A DNA stretch of 64,000 nt from Liquidambar formosana (Eukaryota > Streptophyta > Magnoliopsida > Saxifragales > Altingiaceae): assembly GCA_039720395.1 (NCBI GenBank), contig JBBPBK010000102.1, positions 174,846 through 238,845 of the forward strand, read 5' to 3'. Each line of letters opens with the position of its first letter. Within the stretch, counting starts at the first letter, position 1. Under the pieces are notes generated by a model. It saw only the letters and a program-made list of their open reading frames with translations. It did not search any database and was not told where the DNA came from. The translations under genes and the position numbers were made by a program. This document shows, one piece after another, positions 35,011 to 46,798 of the stretch.

Positions 35011-37500
35011 TACAAACCTATGGTAAAAACCCTAGGTTTTCTTGTTTGAGAATGTATTGAATTAATCCAAAATTGAAAACTTCCACAAGAGGAAAACTTT
35101 GATAGAAAACCAGAATTTTATTAATAAAGGAAACCCTTAATAATCACCATATGTTCGTATTAAGAAATAACCCTAGGAGGGAGAAGAGAAAAGAAAGAAA
35201 AAGAAAGGTGAATTGGGGCACCTTCAAACCCACTTACCTGAGTGCAATAGTTCCAAGCATTAGCAATTTCAAGCAATAGCAGCCCTATTTGTAATAGGAC
35301 AAGCATTGTACCTATTTGCACCCTTACAAGTATACAAAACCATGCAAGAAGAACGATATACTAATCTGGATAGAACCATGACAAGGCCTAAAATTATCCA
35401 TTTATCATGCAAACAACAAGAATAATGAATAACTAAAGACCCTAACTTAATCCTACATGCAATGACCTGACTAACATGCATAAAAAAACCTACCAAAGAC
35501 ACACTAACAATCATAAAAGACTTCAATAATATCAATAAACATGATAGCAAATCCTATTCTAACCAAAAAGATGATATTTTATGTAAAATATGAAAATAGG
35601 CCTTCCTAAGGCGAGCTTTCTTAAGTGAAACTATCCTAAGATAATTTCACGAAAAAATTCACTATGGGGAGGTGCAATCATCCTATCCTACGTAAAATAT
35701 ATATATTAGAACACAATAGAAGTGATTTCATGCTTAAACACATCACAGCAGAAAGCTCTCATGCAAAACCTTACTTAACGAAAAGGATAATTATCCTTAG
35801 AAAAGGATAATATCCCCAAAAACCCTATAAAATCTACTATATGAATGCAAACCTAGCATGATTCAATTATATGCAGCATATATAGAATGACTATGATGAG
35901 AAATTACTCACAGAGTTAAGCTAAGCATGCTGTATAAAACCTGTGTGATTTTAGGGTTATCGAAACCCTAATCTCACAACTATGCATAAAAACCTATGAA
36001 AAGACTCTAACACATACTCAAATCATCATGAATATCATTCATATCATATATATTAACTAACAGGAGCATCAACTCATGACAATTATCACAGCAACCTAAA
36101 CATGTGAACTATACATGATTTAAGAGGATAAAAAGAGTAACGCTATCCAATCCTTAGTAAACCAGGGATTATCAAGCATGTAAAACCATAAATCATCTCA
36201 AAATCATTCATAATACATCCTAAAAACATTGAACTATCCTAATATGTAGAGTTACATCATGCACTAGAACTATCATAGAAGAAGAAGGAGAAGGAAAAGG
36301 AGAAAACCTATGTTCAGCATTAAAGAGACATGCTTACCTCTTGTAGAACCTTCCTTGTCTTCAAACTCTTTGTTCTCTTGCTTGCTTGGGGTTGAAGAGC
36401 CTCCTCTTGATGTCCTTCTAGCTCTCGAAACTCGTAGCTCCCTCTCTCTCTAAGTGAAAAGTGCAATTAACCTCCCCCCATGTACTGAATATCATGTCCT
36501 TTATATAGAGAACTAACCCCCTAAACCAATGGTTAAGATTAATTCATTAAACAACGATCCTAGGGCTATTAGAGACTCTCTTGGTGCTCAAACAACTCAA
36601 ACTTACACACTCCTAAGAGAAAACAAGTTGTAATGGCGGAGGAAACCGTCAAAAGAGGGAGAGAAGAGTCAGAGTTTGAGTTGAGGACGGAGTCTCTCGG
36701 GTGACCATCTTGGCCTGGACGGTTAGCCATCTGGGCTTGGACAGCTGACCGTCTAGCCCCGGACGGTTACCCGAGGGCTCTCCTTATTTCACTCCGGTTT
36801 TGATTCCTACTCGCTGTAGAAGTCCTAAAATGTTCAAATTAAGTCCAATTTTAACGAAATAAAAGCCAAAACGACCGTGTTTCGAAGGGGAACACATTTT
36901 TAAGCATTTTAGGAAAAAAATCCTTAACCATGGGTGCATGGTTAGGTTTTACAAAGGTGGTTAACTATGGTGCCTCACCGTCGCTAAGCTGGGTTTGCAC
37001 ACAAAGTCGAACTAAATGCTTTCCTAATCAAAATTCGATCTTTCTAAACATACCTAGGATGTAAATAAAGCCCAATTGAAGCTAAATGAGAGAAAATTGA
37101 GTGGGTTTTATGAGTCAATTTGAGCAAACCAAGAAAAGGACTTTTAGCCAACTCGAACCGTTATGAGCCGAATTGATCTTAAACCATTAATTCATGAAAT
37201 TGAACCTATATATGGACTCTGTGTACTCATATGAACTCGAGGGAATGACTCGGGATTCATTTCAAGGTCAAATGGAAAATATACGGCTTAAAAGACGATT
37301 ATGCCCTTAAAGTCGCAAAAGTTCTTATTGACTATCGAGATGAACTCGAAATAACTTCAAAATTCATACACATGATATTCAATGCCATAGAAACTCAATG
37401 CAAAAGACTAGACTCAAAAATGACTCAAAATCCTACATGAAATGATGTACCTTAGTTAAGGTGACAAAAATGGGGTGTGACACCTACTTTTTCTCAAACT
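35011..37500. other. Probable retrotransposon sequence without a readable gene
   Basis: No frame longer than about 95 codons and no reverse transcriptase, integrase or gag motif seen. At about 36690-36780 a 22-24-base unit is repeated three times with changes (GGCCTGGACGGTTA, GGCTTGGACAGCTG, GCCCCGGACGGTTA). Confidence 0.4.
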
Positions 37501-37589
37501 ATTTTTGGAAACTCCTAAGTTTTTAAAACCTTTCTTAAGTTGGAAACTTAGAGTTTATATTTCATTGTAAAGGGAGTAACCCCTTCTCA

Positions 37590-37983
37590 ATCGAACTACG
37601 CGGACTTTGATCCTTACATTTTTGTATGTAAGGTACGTAGGCGCTCATTCGATGTTCAAGTCCGCCCTAGGATACTAAGTGCCTATTTGGATGAGATTCT
37701 GGGAGGCCCAAAATCTCTTCTGATGACCCATAATCACTTTTAAGAGTGTTTGGATAAAAAATGAGAAAAGTAATTGTAAGCCCAAAAGAGATTTTGAGGC
37801 CAATTTACTCAAGCTGCCTCCCCCTTGATTCTGATTCAACTTTTGATTCAGCTTCTGATTCTACTCTGAAGCTATCCCAAACAGGCACTAAGTATCTTAA
37901 GTTTTTCTTTTTTCTTTTATTCTTTTGTCCATCACATATTTGCTAGAGGAGTAGGATAGACTCATGCTTATTCATTTATCCAT
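37590..37983 (+). repeat. LTR-like fragment, family A, plus orientation, left part
   Basis: GGTACGTAGGCGCTC and CAAGTCCGCCCTAGGATAC match the reverse complement of 34.90-35.0 kb. The sequence is cut at 37983 by the solo LTR and resumes at 40338. Confidence 0.6.
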
Positions 37984-40337
37984 TGTCACGACCCAAATTA
38001 ATTAAGCCGTGATCAATAATAATAAAACAAGCTTTTTCTTTAATAAATCCTTTGATAAAAACATGGATGACACGTGTTAAAATCCCAATCATTTTTGAAA
38101 ATTTTCTCCTTTTTCGAGCATGACCCATCCGTAGATAGGACATACCATCATAAAACCTGTTATAAAAATCCATACATAAAATTTCCTGTCATCCATGAAA
38201 GTGGTATCATCCCATGCATCGCATTCCACGTATACAATATTAAATAATTATAATTACAACCCTGATATAATTTACGTTTACATTGGCCATCGGCCCCAAT
38301 AAAATTAATGAAATACATATTCTCCCGATGAAAATACATTAATAAATCCCAATTAAGCATGCCTCCGCATAAACTTCATATCCTGTAATACTGAAAAACA
38401 TTTAAAATAATAGGCGTGAGTCCGACGACTCAGTAGATACAATTTAACATAGTAAACTAAAGCAATGATATAAATAAAACCAATTATATCATTTAAAGCA
38501 AAATATACTAACCAAGTATATAACAAATCCAAAATAAGTTATAATCCATAACTTAAAATAAATAATACATGATACCAATGCATGCGACTCATGTCCAATT
38601 TACAATAATTCCATTAATTACCAACCACTCTCGCAGGAGTCTTTGCGCGGAAATGGAGGATTTAAACCCAACCTCCAAGAGGACAACACAAGGGTTCCTA
38701 CCTGGAACCAGAAAGTAGCCTCTGATTCGGGAACACAAGGGTTCCAACCAGGAACCGGAAAGTACCCCAGGACCAAAGGAATGGAAAACACCGCAAAGTC
38801 CCATTGACTGCAAGTAGTCCAATTCCAATGACCCCTTTTTATGAAATACTTTTACCCAGTATTCATTAAGTCCATTTAATGCATAATTATGCCCAACATG
38901 CAATGCAATAAACCATAAAATGATTTTTTTTTTATAACCAAAATCATCTTCAAGATATGGTATATAACCCATAATCAAATAACATCATAATTATACCCAA
39001 AATTATGATAAACAACATAAACTCTCATTATGATTATAGCCTTGAAATCATAATAAAAAACATCAATTAATATAGAAATTAACTATATAATCCATACATC
39101 TCTTTTCCATAGAATGTATAAAATAAACCGAAATGCGTAAAGAACATGATTCCCAAATTAGATTATCAATTATCCATAATCTCATCCCAAGATTTATTCC
39201 ATAAATCATTTACATACATATTCTAGGCCCAAGAATACCAAATACTATGATAATATACCCCATATTATCATGTCAATAGTTTAAAACTATGTAAATTGCA
39301 CCTACCTCAATCAAATATGTGGAAAATGCATCCTTATGTGTTGTGGGTGTGAAATCCAAGCCCCTAGTGTGCACATGCAAGCTTCCAATCCAAGCCCTAG
39401 TTCCCACATGCCTTGGTTGATGAAGGTAATGGAGGTTCCAACTCCAAACCACCATCAAAACACCCAATATGCATAAATAAACCCATAAATGTGAGAATGA
39501 GATGATAAACCCTTAAAAAGATTACAAACCCTAACCCTTAAGTGTGAGAAAATACCTCTAAAATGCAAAGGAATTAGTGAGGATGAACATCCATGCCCAA
39601 TCCCACGAAATCCAAGCCTAGGATGCAAGATCAAGCTCCAAGCTCCACAAATCAGGCTTGATCTACAAACTAAATGTGGTAGACGATGGATCCAGCCCTT
39701 AGGAAGCTTCCCCAAGCATTAAAGTGAAGTGAGAGAGTGGGAAACCCACATATGCAAGCCACGAACCCACTTTCTCTCTCCAAACAAGTCCTTTCTCTCT
39801 CCTCCCTCTCTTTCCTTCTCTCTCTAAGTGTTATGAGCTTAAAATGTAGAAATGAGGGTGTTAGATTCGGACTTGAGGAGTTTTATAACAAGGAGGGGCA
39901 CATACGTCTTTTTGCCCAAAAAAATCTAGCCATTCAGCAAATTCGTGCGTTATAGTCGACCAACACAGGAAGTGGTCGACCAAAACTTCCCAGTGAACAG
40001 TACCGTGACATTCTGTCTGCAATATAGTCGACCAAAACAACCTACAGTTGACCAAATCACTCAATATGCACAAAAAGAGGCGTGTGGTTTCCTAAAGCAT
40101 AACTTATCACAATTCAACCCAAAATCCTCATCACTCAAGGCTCGAGTCCTCACAACCTTCCGCTTATAGTAACTAAAATTCTCTAATATTTAAAACTAAG
40201 TTAAAATAACAAGCCCCAGCATTCTTAATCATGCATATGCAATACTCGTGCATGCCTTACCCTGACAAAACAACTAATATATATGCAAACCATAGATTAA
40301 ACTCTTAATACTCTATTTAAAAATTACGGGTATTACA
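37984..40337 (+). mobile_element. Solo LTR, family B (2.35 kb)
   Basis: Begins TGTCACGACCC and ends GGGTATTACA, so it has TG...CA termini. The five bases before (TCCAT) and after (TGCAT) form a target duplication with one change, and the flanking family A sequence continues across. No internal protein region is present, as expected for recombination between two LTRs. TGTCACGACCC ends are common in plant Gypsy/chromovirus LTRs; that assignment is from memory and not tested. Its first 800 bp recur inverted at 40868-41702. Confidence 0.75.
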
Positions 40338-40790
40338 TGCATCACATATGATTGCTAAAGGAGTAGGATGGATTTGTTCTTTGTTTTTTGTCTCTCTCTT
40401 GCTTTCCATATCTCTTCTTATTTGTTCATGGATGTTTACATGCGTTATAGATGTTCATGGATAAATGTGGATGGTTATGAATGATTCTTTACATATGCAT
40501 GGTAACTAATTAGGAAGTGATTGAAATAGCCCATATAAATTCAGAGACCCATTTTGGGGCGATGTGGATGCCTATAGGATATTTCCTAGAACCTTCCCAC
40601 ATTGTAACTTAGTCTCCGAATCCTTTCTTAATTGTTTTATTAAAACTTGCTTTTCCTTGATTGAGTCATTTGTTTGGTTTTCAAAGGTTTCCTTTAAAAA
40701 CTATTTTCAAGGTTTTCCTTTTTTTCCTTAAAAAATGAGGTGGCGACTCCTTGTTTGTTATGTTTTCGTGAACCTTCTAAAAACCAGATT
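40338..40790 (+). repeat. LTR-like fragment, family A, right part
   Basis: Continues the element cut at 37983: GGGGCGATGTGGATGCCTATAGG, CCTTCCCACATTGTAACTTAG and AAAAAATGAGGTGGCGACTCC match the reverse complement of 34.56-34.74 kb. Confidence 0.65.
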
Positions 40791-40867
40791 TTTATTCATT
40801 TAAATTTCTACAAGTCTTTTTAAAAGAAGGGTTCCCTCCCCCGATTGAAACCCATGGTTTACATCAT

Positions 40868-41702
40868 TAAAGGGGTCATTGGATTTGGACTTCTAGCGGT
40901 CAAGGGTCTTAGCGGTGTTTTCCATTCCTTTGGTCCTGGGTACTTTCTGGTTCCAGGTAGGAACCCTTGTGGTCCCGAATGAGAGGCTACTTTTCAGTTC
41001 CAGGTAGGAACCCTTGTGTTGTCCTCTTGGAGGTGAGTTTAAATCCTTCGTTTCCACGCGAAGACTCCTGCGGGAGTGGTCAGTAACTATAGATTATGTT
41101 AAATGGACATGAGTTGCATATCATTCATGACATTGCATGGGTTTTAATTATTTTAAGCATGATTTTAATTGGTTATATTATCATGCATTGGTTATTTCTA
41201 TATGAAAATTATATCTACCGAGTTTTATACTCACTCCTATATTTTATAAATCCTTTTCAGATGATTTCCTAATTAGGGAGACCTCGCCTTGAGGTGTTAT
41301 GCTCTGATTGGAACTAACTAATTGTCAGATCATTTTGGAACATTATTAAGATCTTGAATAATTTTAATATCATGGTTATGTATTAACTAAACACTTTTGT
41401 ATTCGACCAATAGGCGTTAGACACGTAATAACTTATGATTTGTAATATTTTAATTTCGTAGGTCTCTTTATATGGTTTATTTAACATGTGATGATACCAA
41501 TGAAGGATGACAGAAAATTTTATGATTATTTTATACAGGGTTTTATTATGGTATATTCCACTTACGAATGGGTCATGTCAAAATTTTTATTGAAATTACA
41601 GGTTTTCTAACACGTGTCATTCACGTGCTTTCTAAATGATTTTCTTAATTAAACTGGTTTTATTAATATTGATCATGGCTTAATTAATTTGGGTCGTGAC
41701 AA
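40868..41702 (-). repeat. Truncated LTR, family B, inverted
   Basis: Reverse complement of roughly the first 830 bp of the solo LTR at 37984-40337: it ends GGGTCGTGACA at 41702, and shares TTCCAGGTAGGAACCCTTGTG (present twice in each copy) and CCATTCCTTTGGTCC. With the solo LTR it forms an inverted pair of about 0.8-kb arms. It stops abruptly at about 40868. Confidence 0.75.
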
Positions 41703-41739
41703 TTTCTTAATAATTTCCAAAAAGAAATTTTCTTTTAAA

Positions 41740-42115
41740 AAAAAAAAAATTCTTAAAGCATTCTTTCCAATGCTTTTTCTTTTTCAAAAAACTTTTTCTT
41801 TTTTCAAAGAGAATCACTTGAGCATTATCTTAAATGCTTTTGACAAACATCATTTCCAATTTTTATTTTCCCAAAACCCCCCCCCCCCCCCCCCCTTTTT
41901 TTCTTTTTCAAAGAAAAATCACTTTTAAATCAAAAACATTATTTCCAATTTTTTTTTTTTTCCAAAAACCTCTTTTTCTTTTTCAAAGAAAATCACTTTA
42001 AAATCAAAAACATTATCTCCAATGTATTTTTTTTCAAAACCTTCCTTTTTCTTTTTCAAAGAAAATCACTTTAAAATCAAAAACATTATTTCCAATGTTT
42101 TTTTTTTTTAAATAG
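41740..42115. repeat. T-rich tandem repeat, period about 75-80 bp
   Basis: Three to four imperfect copies of a unit with CTTTTTCTTTTTCAAAGAAAATCAC and AAATCAAAAACATTATTTCCAAT. A C homopolymer lies at about 41877-41895. Open frames here reflect the repeat. Confidence 0.65.
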
Positions 42116-42996
42116 AAAAGTATATGTTTATATACTTTTTGAAAATTTCCTTTTCCAAAAATCTCTTTTTTTGTTTTTTATTTAGTTATTAAAAGCCTTT
42201 ATAGAAAACCATTTTTTCCAAGGAATATCATTTCAAATTCCTTAAACTTCATTTCAAGTTCCTTAAACTTTTTTTCAAAGAAAGCATTATTTTCATTGCT
42301 TATAATGCTTTAAATCCTTTTAAACATTATCTTTAATGCTTTAAACCCTCAAAGCAATAAACTTTTCCTAAGTCTTTCAAGAATAATGCCTTCTTTCTTG
42401 AGTATTTTGCAAACAACCCTTTTCTACATTTTTTTTTGCTTTTTGTTTTTGTTTTTTTTGTTTTATTTTTTATTTTTTATTTTTTTTTTTGTATTTCCCA
42501 TGCTTTAAAACCTTTTCAAGACCTTTTAAATTTTTTTTTTTTCTGGATTTTTCCTGATTTCTATGCCTTTTTAGTGCCCAAAAAACCCTAGAAAGGATGC
42601 CAAAATGGGCTAGATGAGGTTAGTAACCAAGTGGCCACCCTTGGTGGCCGTTTGGGCACCTTGGGTGGCCATTTGGCCTTCCCCAAGGGCCGGTCGGCCA
42701 GCAGTGGGATTTTTAAGCCTTTTTTCCTTCTTTTTAATGCTCCTATGTTGGCATTTCATGTACCCCTAAGCACCACACGAAATTGAGAGCTCCTCTCTCT
42801 AGAAATTGCTTCCAAACCACTTTCCAACCCTCCAAATTTCAAACTTTTGAAATCCAAACTCTTGGATTCAATTGAATTGAAGCAAACAAAATTCAAGAAG
42901 GTTATTAAAGCTTCTAAAACAAAGTGATTGGGGAATCTCAAGCTTCTTCCAAGCTTTTTCTTCAACTAGCTTTCCCAAGCTTCCCAAACTTTGCCC
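42116..42996. other. Region upstream of the plant mobile domain gene
   Basis: T-rich at first, then at 42627-42690 the CCTTGGTGGCCGTTTGGGCACC repeats shared with 34.1 kb. No coding region. It may hold the 5' leader of the gene that follows. Confidence 0.35.
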
Positions 42997-44722
42997 ATGG
43001 CATCTACATCATCTTCAAATAAAGAGGAGAATTTTCCCTACATTGTGGTGAAGAAATACAAGCCTCCAACTTACAAATACAAGCGCCCTTCCGTTCTTCT
43101 TGAAGCTCACCAACATGTCTCTAAGTTGGAAGTAAGTTCATGAACTCCATTAACAAGCTTTCCCAACTTTGAATTTTCTCATGACTTCTATGTCTTTTGT
43201 TATTCTTTTCACATCATTTGGCATTGAATACATATTTTTAATCCCATTGGTGATGAATTGATGAGTTTTGGAAGGATTCCATAGCCAAAGCTTACTTTCT
43301 CAAAGTGCCCAAAAACCTTGCACACTAGGTGTTTGATGAAATGTTTCAATGAAATTTCTTTGGGATTTTCCTTCCAAATCCTTAAATTCATCATCCTTAT
43401 GATATATAGAATAGAAATCATGGTCATCTCATGCAAAATTACAAACTTTTATTGCTTCAAAAATCATTTTTACCAAGTGTTTGATAAAATGCCTCAATGA
43501 ATTTTTATTTCCAAAACTTTTCCAACCCATGAGATAATTATAATTTCTAATCTTTATATTCATAAAGACTTTACTAGGAACCAAAATACATGCAATTCTT
43601 TACCACATGAGTATGAAAATGACTAACCAATGCTCTTAATATATATAGGTACCTCCTACCACTAAGACAAGGAGTAGCTTGAGAGATTTATTGGCTTGGT
43701 GGACCAATATGAAGAGAACCCAACCTCTTGTGAGAAAGAAAGTAGACAAGAAGGGGTTTGGTATCTTCTTTGATGGTTTGTGGAGGGATCAAATGGATAG
43801 GCAAGCCTTGCTTGCCTTGAATGAACATTGGTGGGACACCACCAACACTTTCCACTTCAAGGTTGGGGAAATGACCCTCACCCCTCTTGACTTCACCATG
43901 ATTACCGACATAAAGATGGGTGGCAAGAGACTTAATTTCAATCAAGACATAGTGCAAGATGAAAATGATCTTACTTTTCTCTTCGGAAAGGAGGTTCCCA
44001 ATGTGGTGCCTAGGCAATGGCTCTTTTCTGAGTACAGTCAACTACAAGAGGATGATTTGGTTTTTGTGGACCAAATTGCTCGAGCCTTTCTATTGTACTT
44101 ATTCTCCTACACCTTCTTTGCCGGGCACAACTTGGTGACTCTGGGTTTTCTTGGAAGTTTGAGAGATGTGAACACCATTCATGAATACGATTGGGGTGGA
44201 GCCATTCTTGCCACCATGTATCGGTTTATGTGTGATAGGTCCAGGAATGCTTGCAAAGATCTTGGTGGCATGACTATCGTATGGGAGGTAAATCATTTAT
44301 CTTTAACAACAAATTCCTTTCCTTTTGTGATTTAATGCCTTGACTCTCTTGTTTCATTAGGTGTGGGCCTATAAATATTTGATGTTGGGTGCACCCTGCT
44401 TGAAGAACAACGAATTCCTTTGGCCAGTGTCTCACCAGTGGAATCCTCAAAAGAGGGTTGGCGTTTGACATAACTGTTATGACTATGAACATGCCAAAGA
44501 ATTCTTGTCTATCTTGACCCCATAAATAGTAAACCAATTTTCTTGCCAAGTATTGACTTTTTATCATGATTCTAACGACAAAACATTTACTTGTAGGTCA
44601 ATTGGTCACCATGGGGTGAACTGGAAGTTGTCTTGCCCCTTACTCATAGGGAGTGCCTTCATTATTTGAGGAGAAGAATTTTGCTAGAAGGCCCTATGGG
44701 AAGATACTGGTACCTTGTGTGA
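42997..44722 (+). pseudogene. Plant mobile domain (PMD/MAIN-like) gene, four exons, broken
   Basis: Exons can be placed at 42997-43131, 43649-44287, 44361-44528 and 44597 to about 44716, all in phase 0 with GT/AG borders (GAA|gtaagt, tatatag|GTA, GAG|gtaaat, cattag|GTG, ATA|gtaaac, ttgtag|GTC). The product matches the plant mobile domain: WTNMKRTQPLVRKKVDKKG, FHFKVGEMTLTPLDFTMIT (the signature strand), ARAFLLYLFSYTFFAG and WGGAILATMYRFMCD, then VWAYKYLMLGAP, and RRRILLEGPMGRYWYL in exon 4. PMD proteins are either transposon-borne or host nuclear factors (MAIN in Arabidopsis). Exon 3 has in-frame stops at 44466-44468 (TGA) and 44523-44525 (TAA), and exon 4 runs into LTR-like sequence at about 44718. 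Exons 1 and 2 alone are open. It is a decayed TE-associated or host copy. Confidence 0.8.
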
Positions 44723-44885
44723 ACCCATGAAAGTGGTCCACAAGGATTGAAAAGAAAATAAAAAGATAGGTTTGAAAAAGAAAATGAGTCGCAACCTCAT
44801 GTTTCAAGGGAAACAAGGAAAACCCTAAAAACACTTAGTTTTAAGAAAATAATTGAAAAGACTCAATGTTTTAAAAAGGAAAGGC
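44718..44885 (-). repeat. LTR-like fragment, family A, third piece
   Basis: TGTGAACCC, CCACAAGGATT, GAGTCGCAACCTCAT and ACAAGGAAAACC follow the same order as 34498-34650. It truncates the mobile domain gene on its left and the first array spacer on its right. Confidence 0.6.
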
Positions 44886-44917
44886 AAAAACAGTCTTTTG
44901 GAAACCAAATATTTTTT

Positions 44918-45289
44918 AGCAGAATATGATTGGTATTACCCCGAATATTCCTTTTTCAAAAGTTTGGTTTGTTTTATGTTAAATCTACTTGCCCTTGTAG
45001 AATTGGTGGAGCAGTCAAGTTGCTCTCCTCTCGTAGTTATCGTTGCCTATGGGGGATGGGGTATCTATCACGGACTATTAAGATATTACTCTGAACTGAA
45101 ATCTCAATGGAAGTAAAACCTTTAATGGTTTATATATTAAAAATTAAAAATTAAATAAAAAATTAAAAAAATTAAAAAATTAAAAAATTACAAATTACAA
45201 ATTATAAATTACAAATTACAAATTAAAAATTAAAAATTAAAAATTGTACGTTAAATCTACTTACTTGCAGACCAAGAAAACGCAAATGA
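44918..45289 (+). other. Unrecognised two-exon coding-like segment, spacer I
   Basis: An open frame (AEYDWYYPEYSFFKSL, then YGGWGIYHGLLRYYSELK) runs to a possible GT donor after 45112; a possible AG acceptor at 45269-45270 leads to a short tail ending in TGA at 45287-45289. Four copies of this segment exist (also near 48768, 54823 and 61787). In the other three the Trp of EYDW is TAG, TGA or lost to a deletion, and in spacer II the acceptor AG is AA. I do not recognise the protein, and no start or upstream exon is visible. It may be the end of a gene carried into the spacer, or an accidental frame. Confidence 0.35.
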
Positions 45290-45779
45290 TTGAATTGCAG
45301 ATAGTTGAAGTCCTTCTACGCCCTTGTGGGGGTATAGTCCTTTCCTCTATATATATCCCTTCTAAAATATTTATTTTTATTTGGATAAGCCCTTCACAAC
45401 TTTTTGTCTACAAAACATGGCTAATAATAAATTCAAAGTGGGCTGTACGTTTTTTCTTTTGACGAATTTCTATTTTTTTCCTTAACCGACCACCCTATTT
45501 TTAGAATGTGAATAGTCCAAGGAGTTTGGTTTTGGTCTTGGGTCACACCTAGTTGTAAGGTTGGAAGCTAGCCACTAGTCTATACAATACGCTTTTTGGT
45601 GATATTAGTGCATCAATTTTAGGTTCCAAAGGACCAAAATAGGCGCAATAGTATATATCTTCTAGACAAAATTTTTGTATAGAACTGGTTGTAAGGTGGT
45701 TTCATGGCGTTCAATTGATTGCATTAAACTCAACAAACACTTCATCTTCTTTTATAGTCTTTTGTTCATACAAGGTAGT

Positions 45780-46135
45780 AAGCATTTGAATTTTAGTATT
45801 TCTCACAGATAATGTTCCTTCATGAGTTTTTTCAAGAATATTCCAAGCCTCTTTTGCCAACTCACGATGGGCTACCCTTCAAAATTCATCTCGGGCTATT
45901 AAACCTTAAGAGTATTCCAAGAATATTCCAAGCCTCTTTTTCAAGAATATTCCAAGCCACACTCTCTCATCAATTGATTTGAAAAAGGCTCGCATAAGAG
46001 CCTTCTAGTACCCATAATCCTTACCATTAAAATATGGTATTAAAGGTTTGACAGGCTCTATACCACCAGAATTGAATGAAAAGATCAACACTTAGGCTAT
46101 TAAACCTTAAGAGTGAACCTACGCTCTAATACCAA
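45780..46135 (-). pseudogene. copia gag remnant, spacer I, rearranged
   Basis: Counterpart of the gag piece at 49440-49920 with an internal loss, and a short scrambled stretch in which AAGAATATTCCAAGCC occurs three times. The primer-binding site is altered (CTCTAATACCA at 46124-46134). Confidence 0.65.
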
Positions 46136-46523
46136 TTGAAATTCCAGCTTTACCAAGCTTGTAATACCTAGAAGCAGGGTTCAATAGGTATTTTAATTTA
46201 TTCTAGCACATACGCCTGCACTAAAATCACACGTGTGAACTGCTAAAGAAAATATTTTGCATCGAATATTTATAATATTAGTTTTCATAAGTCTTTAGTG
46301 ACATTGTGACTTGTGAGAAAATGTCACGTACGCCATGATCCATCATAGTACTATTAGCACAACAAAATCATGATTAAAGCTTTACAATCACGGTTATTGA
46401 ATTTGATGATAGATCATTTTTATATCAATGGGTCTGGTAACTAATGACAATTTCTCTACTAAATCGGTTAACTTGAATGTAAAATAGAAATATAAAAGCA
46501 AAGTTGAATATCCAAATAAGAAA

Positions 46524-46798
46524 TAAAGGTGGCTATCGAAGGAAAAAAGTAACAAATGGGTCATTAAGAGGGGATTCTGTTTTTGCCAAAACGGGAAGAA
46601 AAGTTTTGGGATTTGAAATTAAATGGGGGAATCTTTTAGCCATCTTTCTTAATTTGTCCATTTACATTTACAATGTAATAAAAATGGTAAATTATCTCTT
46701 TCTTTCTTTATGTAGACAATTAATGGATGGCATACATGTTACATAGGCCAACAATAATATTATTTCAAATAATGGACAATATATGCCCACTAACTCAT
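46524..46798 (-). promoter_or_regulatory. Orphan SPH promoter region at a deletion junction
   Basis: Matches the promoter side of tandem SPH units (GGGGATTCTGTTTTTGCCAAAA, GGAATCTTTTAGCCATC, CAATAATATTATTTCAAATAATGG), yet no SPH gene follows it on its left; the spacer begins at once. An SPH gene and more have been deleted here. Confidence 0.75.

Larger units (their letters stand above)
44913..46523. repeat. Array spacer, copy I (partial)
   Basis: Matches the middle of spacers II-IV from the AGCAGAATATGATTGG motif onward. It ends abruptly within the copia LTR at CCAAATAAGAAAT, where spacer II continues GAAAATATT but this copy jumps to the SPH promoter sequence AAAGGTGGCTATCG. The left end is cut by LTR-like sequence. 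Confidence 0.8.

Noticed and set aside
35269..35550. 93-codon minus-strand frame
   Set aside because: Located in retrotransposon debris without motifs; its length is unremarkable for AT-rich DNA.
38589..38978. 129-codon minus-strand frame
   Set aside because: It lies wholly inside the solo LTR and has no gag or enzyme motif.
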